DNA of 64,000 nucleotides. Origin: Pyropia yezoensis (lineage: Eukaryota > Rhodophyta > Bangiophyceae > Bangiales > Bangiaceae). A model generated the notes under the pieces. That model was not told the origin of the DNA, did not search any database, and saw nothing but the letters and a program-made list of their open reading frames with translations. Numbering within the stretch: position 1 is the first letter of the stretch; each line of letters opens with the position of its first letter. A program made the position numbers and the translations under genes. The stretch covers positions 28,732,063-28,796,062 of the forward strand of contig CM020619.1 in the NCBI GenBank assembly GCA_009829735.1, in the 5' to 3' direction. Below, piece after piece: positions 60,013 through 64,000 of the stretch.

Positions 60013-61257
60013 ATGGTCCGCCCTGCTCGAGCGCCACCAAAGCCCGTTCATATCGCCGCCTACAGCATCATGGACCCCACTCCTATCTGGCGGGCGGGTG
60101 CGTTCATGACGTCTGTGGCTGGAGCCTTGCATGCCCACCGTGGTTTGTTCTCTGACCCCTTTCAATACACATCTGTTTCTGTACCCTTTTCCGACGTCCG
60201 GGCACGCTACGGCGCCCTATTCCCTCGCGCTATGCGCATGTCCGATGGCGCCTTTGATGGCCTGGTGGCACTCTTGCGCCCTCTCTTGCCCCGTCGTGGC
60301 CTCTCTGCGGAGACGCGTACTGCTTTGGCGCTGCGCTATTTGGGAGGCGGTAGCTACGTGGACATTTGCGCGGCGTTTGGGGTACACCCGGCCTCATTGT
60401 ACCGCGCAGTGTGGGAGGTCGTGGACGCTGTTAACTCTACCTCTGCACTGGCTCTGGACTTCCAGGTAGGGAACAGTACTCGTCGACTCGCGTACGCTGC
60501 TGGCTTCCAAGCGGGGCGGAATTCCCCGTTCTCCAACGTCATCGGAGCGCTCGATGGCGTGGCGATTGAGCAGGAGCAGCCCCTACCATCGGATGTTACG
60601 TGCGTGGCCGACTACTACTCTCGGAAGGGCTTCTACGCTTTCAATGTGCAGGCCATTTGTGACGCTTCGTACAAGTTTCGATGGATGTCCTGCATGAGTC
60701 CTGGGTCTTCTCACGACTCGACGGCGTTTTCTTGTACATTGCTCGGGCAGGCGCTCCTGAGGCCGGAGGACCCCATAACAGCGGCGCTGATTAGGGATGG
60801 CCACTGTATTGCGGCAGACGATGCGTACGCTGCAAGCGAGGCATTGGCCGTCCCGTGGCCAGGTGGTGGCAGGGGTGATCGCTGGCGGGACTCTTACAAC
60901 TTCCATCTCTCATCCCTCCGTATTCACATTGAGCAGGCTTTTGGGATGCTTGTGTGGCGGTGGGGGGTCTTCTGGCGACCTCTTCGTGTGCCCTTTTCGA
61001 AGCGGCCAGCTTTGATTCGAGCGTGCTTTCGTCTGCATAACTATTGCTGTGACGAGTCCGAGAGCGGTACGGACCGCTTGGCACCGTTCGCCAACGACCG
61101 CGCTGGAGGGAATGTTTACTTGGCGCCGAATGACACCGTGAGTGCCGACCAGCGTGGTCGACGTCGCGACCGCGAGCGCTCCTTGTTGAGGGTGAAAATG
61201 ACTCGTCGGGTGGAAGAGCTTGGATTGCTGCGCCCGGGGGTACCTCCCATGTACTGA
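60013..61257 (+). CDS. PIF/Harbinger transposase (HARBI1-like, DDE_Tnp_4)
   Basis: The ATG at 60013 gives 414 aa; MDPTPIW at 60070 is a plausible alternative. An HTH-like region is at about 95-130 (ALRYLGGGSYVDICAAFGVHPASLYRAVWEV is the visible span, shortened here to its position). The catalytic domain has GALDGVAIE (first Asp), YYSRKGFYAFNVQ, PGSSHDS (second Asp), AADDAYA and IHIEQAFG (Glu). There is no stop or frameshift. In this family the transposase is brought to DNA by a Myb-like partner, which here is the convergent gene 156 bp downstream. Confidence 0.9.
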   Translation: MVRPARAPPKPVHIAAYSIMDPTPIWRAGAFMTSVAGALHAHRGLFSDPFQYTSVSVPFSDVRARYGALFPRAMRMSDGAFDGLVALLRPLLPRRGLSAETRTALALRYLGGGSYVDICAAFGVHPASLYRAVWEVVDAVNSTSALALDFQVGNSTRRLAYAAGFQAGRNSPFSNVIGALDGVAIEQEQPLPSDVTCVADYYSRKGFYAFNVQAICDASYKFRWMSCMSPGSSHDSTAFSCTLLGQALLRPEDPITAALIRDGHCIAADDAYAASEALAVPWPGGGRGDRWRDSYNFHLSSLRIHIEQAFGMLVWRWGVFWRPLRVPFSKRPALIRACFRLHNYCCDESESGTDRLAPFANDRAGGNVYLAPNDTVSADQRGRRRDRERSLLRVKMTRRVEELGLLRPGVPPMY

Positions 61258-61413
61258 ATCAAGTGTGTGCACAAGACATTGTTCTTCCTACGTGCGCCAT
61301 GTGCACCGCCCACCGCGTTCAAGAAGCCCATGTGTACCGTGGTGCCCTCGCATTACAATCGGACGCAGAATGAACAGCTCTCTAAACGACACAGGCAATC
61401 CCTTGAAAAACCC

Positions 61414-62785
61414 TCACGCCTCCTCCTCGTCCACGGATGGGTCAACCGGACGGGGCTGAGAGGAGCCAGCCACGGGGCCGGCAGTATCATCTTGACCACG
61501 CCCGCCGCCGCCGACCGCTGCGACCGGCTCTGGTTCCGCTGCAGTCTCGAGAGGCTCTTGGCCGACGGAGGACTGCAGAGCACTTTCCAATCGCGTCGTG
61601 AGGGCCAGCACAATCCCAGACGGTAGGCCAGCGTCCTGCGCATTCTTGAGGGTAGTGGACAGAGCAACGAGCTCTGCCAGGCGCGCTTGCTTTGCGGCCG
61701 ACGCTGCGATGCTGGCAGAGCTGTCGATCAGCGACTGAATTCCGGCCTCCACCGGACGCCTACGCTTGGCTCGAGAGGTCGCGGCTCCCACCGTGGTCAG
61801 CCCAGGCACGTCGCCCTCTACGCCCGCGGGCCCCACTTCAGGGTTCATGAGCTCCAGAACAATCTCCTTGTCTTTCAGCAACACGAACAAATAGTCCAAC
61901 AGCGTGTCCCCTTGCGAGAAGTTTGACCACAAGTTCGGATCGTTCTGGCCTGAGCTGGAGTAGCGCTTATGCACGCGCCAAAAACCAGAAGCAATCTGCA
62001 CACAGAGAGTGATACACACGAATGAAATGATGCCGGGGCGTCAGACAACCGCTACGGCGGCGGAGAAGCGCAGAAAGATCCCTCCAATACAACCCTCACC
62101 GCAGCACTTAAGCGGGCCCGATAAATAGATCGCGCTGAGAACATACCTCTGTCCACTTTGCACGCAAGAACTGACCCGTGCGCCGAACTGTGTGAAGGTT
62201 GGGGTCTATTGCTGCGTCTGCGCACGCGGCGGGAACAGTGAAGACCTCTGGGCCGTTGAACACCTCCGCCACGACCACTGGCCAGACCTCCGTACGACTC
62301 GACCTCGAGTCCACCTGTTGGCGGGACATCGGGCCGCGAGACACGATGACACCAGCAGCGACCTCGCCATGGCACATCACATGCGCGAGACGCGCTCTCT
62401 CGTGCTTGGTAAACGGAGGCTGTCGGTCTGGGCTCGGTTGGATGGCTGCCGTGCCACCGCTCTCGGCAGACACTTGTCCAGGGGTTGCCGCAGCAGGGAC
62501 GGTCGCGTCAGGATCGCTTGGCGCTCCGCTCTGTCCTGCGGGTGTGCGCCGAGGAGGGGAGGGGCGAGGCTCGTCGGGCGCAGGGGAACCAGGATTCGAC
62601 GGGGGAGGGAGAGCGCCCGACCGAGCACCCGAGGTAGATCCATCCGTCCCGGTGATAGCCGGCCCAGCACACGAGACCCCATTCTGTCGGCACCGGTCCG
62701 CGAGCATCTGCTTCGTCCCGTGAATGGGGAGCCCCCGACGCTTCAGTTCGGCTCGCATCTGCTTAACAGTTACACGGGAAGCCAT
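61414..62785 (-). CDS. Harbinger accessory protein: SAP domain plus Myb/SANT-like domain
   Basis: Exon 1 is 62785-62147. The intron is 62146-61996 (GTATGT...GTGCAG, 151 bp). Exon 2 is 61995-61414. The product is 406 aa. The ATG at 62785 (MASRVTVKQMRAELKRRG) begins a SAP-like DNA-binding motif (about 1-35). A Pro/Ser-rich linker follows. Splicing joins KWTE to IASGFWRVHKRYSSSGQND, which completes a Myb/SANT-like module. The C-terminal part is helical with an acidic end. It is likely to recognise the terminal repeats and carry the transposase to DNA and the nucleus. The intron is needed to rebuild the domain, which supports the model. Confidence 0.82.
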
Positions 62786-63078
62786 ACTGGTCCGATCCGA
62801 CGCAACAACAGGTAGGAAGAAGGCGTGAGGCTCTGGTCCGGAAGCGTGTGTGTGGATGTGCGGGTTGGCGTCTCGAGTGGTTCCGGGGGCGGGGTCGCTT
62901 TTGCATTGCCGCCAGTGCGTGTCCAATGTTGTGGGTCTTCTTCCCGGCGCCTCTGCCCGCCAATGGACTTTGTCCAACGACACCCCTCGAACCTGTGAGT
63001 TGTCTCTGGCAACTCCAAACTTGGTCTCAATTCGATCGTCAAGTCTTGATCTCTGCAGTGTACGCCGCGGTATACCGT

Positions 63079-63119
63079 CGGTATAGACATACGCGGGCGC
63101 CCCGCGTATGTCTATACCG
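63079..63119. repeat. Perfect 19-bp hairpin inside the Harbinger right end
   Basis: Arm 63079-63097 (CGGTATAGACATACGCGGG) is the exact reverse complement of 63101-63119, with a 3-nt CGC loop. Copies of GCGGTATACCGTCGG flank it on both sides as direct repeats. It is subterminal to the right inverted repeat and may be a transposase or Myb-protein binding array. Confidence 0.93.
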
Positions 63120-63216
63120 CGGTATACCGTCGGGATGGGCACAGCCAATCAGATCGGCGTTACGCGTATATACCGTCACGCCGATTGCAACTGCGAACGG
63201 GCCTGAGAATGTCATG

Positions 63217-63606
63217 ACAGTCAAAGGGGGGCTACTAAATCAATGGCCTGCGCGACTTTCTGAGATTCGAATAGACGGGGGTGGGGGGGGGGCGGGATCT
63301 CGCGGCGATTGCAGCTGTCGGGGGGGTGAGGGGGGGCGGCGGGGGGGGTGGGGGTGCACCTGCGGCGATCTGTGGCGGGGACCGAAATAGTGGGGGGGCG
63401 CAACACCTGTGGCGCCCTGCTGCCATGGTGAAGGGTGGGAGGCGGGTACCAGGGCGCGTCCGTGGCAGAGCGGGGGGTCGGGGGGATAGCCCCCGTGGCT
63501 TTGCTGAGCATGAAAATGGGAGCGTGCATGCACAGACTGGCATAGGAGGGGGGGCGAGGGAACGGAGTGACGAGCGAAAATGAGAAGAAACTACCGGAAA
63601 CCTCTA
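63217..63606. other. G-rich stretch, no gene
   Basis: About 390 bp with G runs (63280-63400). Overlapping ORFs on both strands are low-complexity and unsupported. Confidence 0.5.
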
Positions 63607-63999
63607 TCAGCCCTCCTCTTCGTCCTCCATTCCCTCCGAGCCTTCATCACTAGCCTCCCCATCCCCACACTCGGAGCCCTCCGAGACGGAATTCTCATCG
63701 TCCGCCTCCACACTCTCAAGCTCCCGCAGAGGCCCCTCAAGCTCCCCTTCCACCGCATCCCTAGCGGCAGCCAGACCGCGATAGAAGCCCTCCATCTTGT
63801 CTGCGTGGTCCTTGTACTGAGACCACACCTCTGGCGTGATCTTGTCAAACTCCTTCTCCACGAGCTCTCTCAGTGACGACAGTGTAAAGCTCGTGTTGCT
63901 GCGCTTCAGGGCCATCTTCACTGTCCCGCACACCATCTCAATTGGGTTAAGATCGGGGTGGGCTACGGGGGAGATGAGCACTGAAAATCCAAACTTAGC
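63607..63999 (-). CDS. C-terminal part of a Tc1-like (DDE_3) transposase, cut by window edge
   Basis: The frame is open to the right edge (64000), so the N-terminal part lies outside. It starts with KFGFSVLISPVAHPDLNPIE, the last catalytic segment of Tc1/mariner DDE enzymes, here with HPDLNPIE in place of SPDLNPIE. About 100 more residues end in a long acidic Glu/Asp/Ser tail. It is not the same family member as the 58-kb element. The acidic tail is unusual for Tc1. Confidence 0.8.
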   Translation of the reverse strand, partial: AKFGFSVLISPVAHPDLNPIEMVCGTVKMALKRSNTSFTLSSLRELVEKEFDKITPEVWSQYKDHADKMEGFYRGLAAARDAVEGELEGPLRELESVEADDENSVSEGSECGDGEASDEGSEGMEDEEEG

Positions 64000-64000
64000 C

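Larger units (their letters stand above)
59829..63216. mobile_element. PIF/Harbinger DNA transposon with two genes
   Basis: The left terminal repeat (about 59829-59891) pairs in inverse orientation with about 63163-63216. Shared blocks are CATGACATT, AGGCCCGTTCGCAGTT and ACGGTATATAC. Between them lie a Harbinger transposase (+) and a convergent SAP plus Myb/SANT-like protein (-), the classic two-gene set of PIF/Harbinger. Both genes look intact. The exact outer ends and the 3-bp target duplication were not resolved. Confidence 0.83.

Overview
The window is GC-rich nuclear DNA from a eukaryote. Intact host genes have no introns or one short intron, and a trigger factor carries a plastid-type leader with Phe near the N-terminus. 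This best fits a photosynthetic alga, most likely a bangiophycean red alga (Porphyra/Pyropia-like). That assignment is inference and was not tested by any search. The only N gap is at 629-1128.

Layout. (1) 1-15646 is a tandem array of a Ty3/gypsy chromovirus, here called Element 1, read on the + strand. Its 362-bp LTRs occur as pairs (A/B, C/D, E/F) separated by the same ~60-bp spacer. The best unit, 4407-15224, has LTR, PBS, gag, pol with chromodomain, and a long ORF on the opposite strand (aORF) before the polypurine tract and 3' LTR. (2) 15647-24274 is a second, diverged chromovirus (Element 2) read on the - strand. The Element 1 array interrupts its 3' end. It carries an aORF at the equivalent position, and the two aORF proteins look homologous. 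(3) 24275-40576 is gene-poor: a 1333-aa KDZ/Zisupton-like transposase with a SWIM-like finger, a protein-kinase-like gene, a 25-copy 17-bp minisatellite, other tandem repeats, and long G/C homopolymers. (4) 40577-56221 is the host gene block: an MFS-like transporter, plastid trigger factor, a WD40 protein (AAMP/Sqt1-like), an MBOAT lysophospholipid acyltransferase, a VAP/MSP-domain tail-anchored protein and a long-chain acyl-CoA synthetase, in divergent and convergent pairs. (5) 57772-64000 is DNA transposons: a decayed Tc1-like element, a two-gene PIF/Harbinger element with terminal inverted repeats, and the 3' part of another Tc1-like transposase at the right edge.

The most interesting signal is the aORF. 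Two chromoviruses that differ strongly in LTR and gag both keep a long convergent ORF between pol and the 3' LTR, with a collinear conserved core. Both elements are also unusually dense in short perfect palindromes, in coding and non-coding parts alike. In the host block, acyl-CoA synthesis (54.2 kb), lysophospholipid reacylation (49.1 kb) and an ER contact-site-type protein (52-53 kb) sit together. This could be a functional neighbourhood in membrane-lipid metabolism or just chance.
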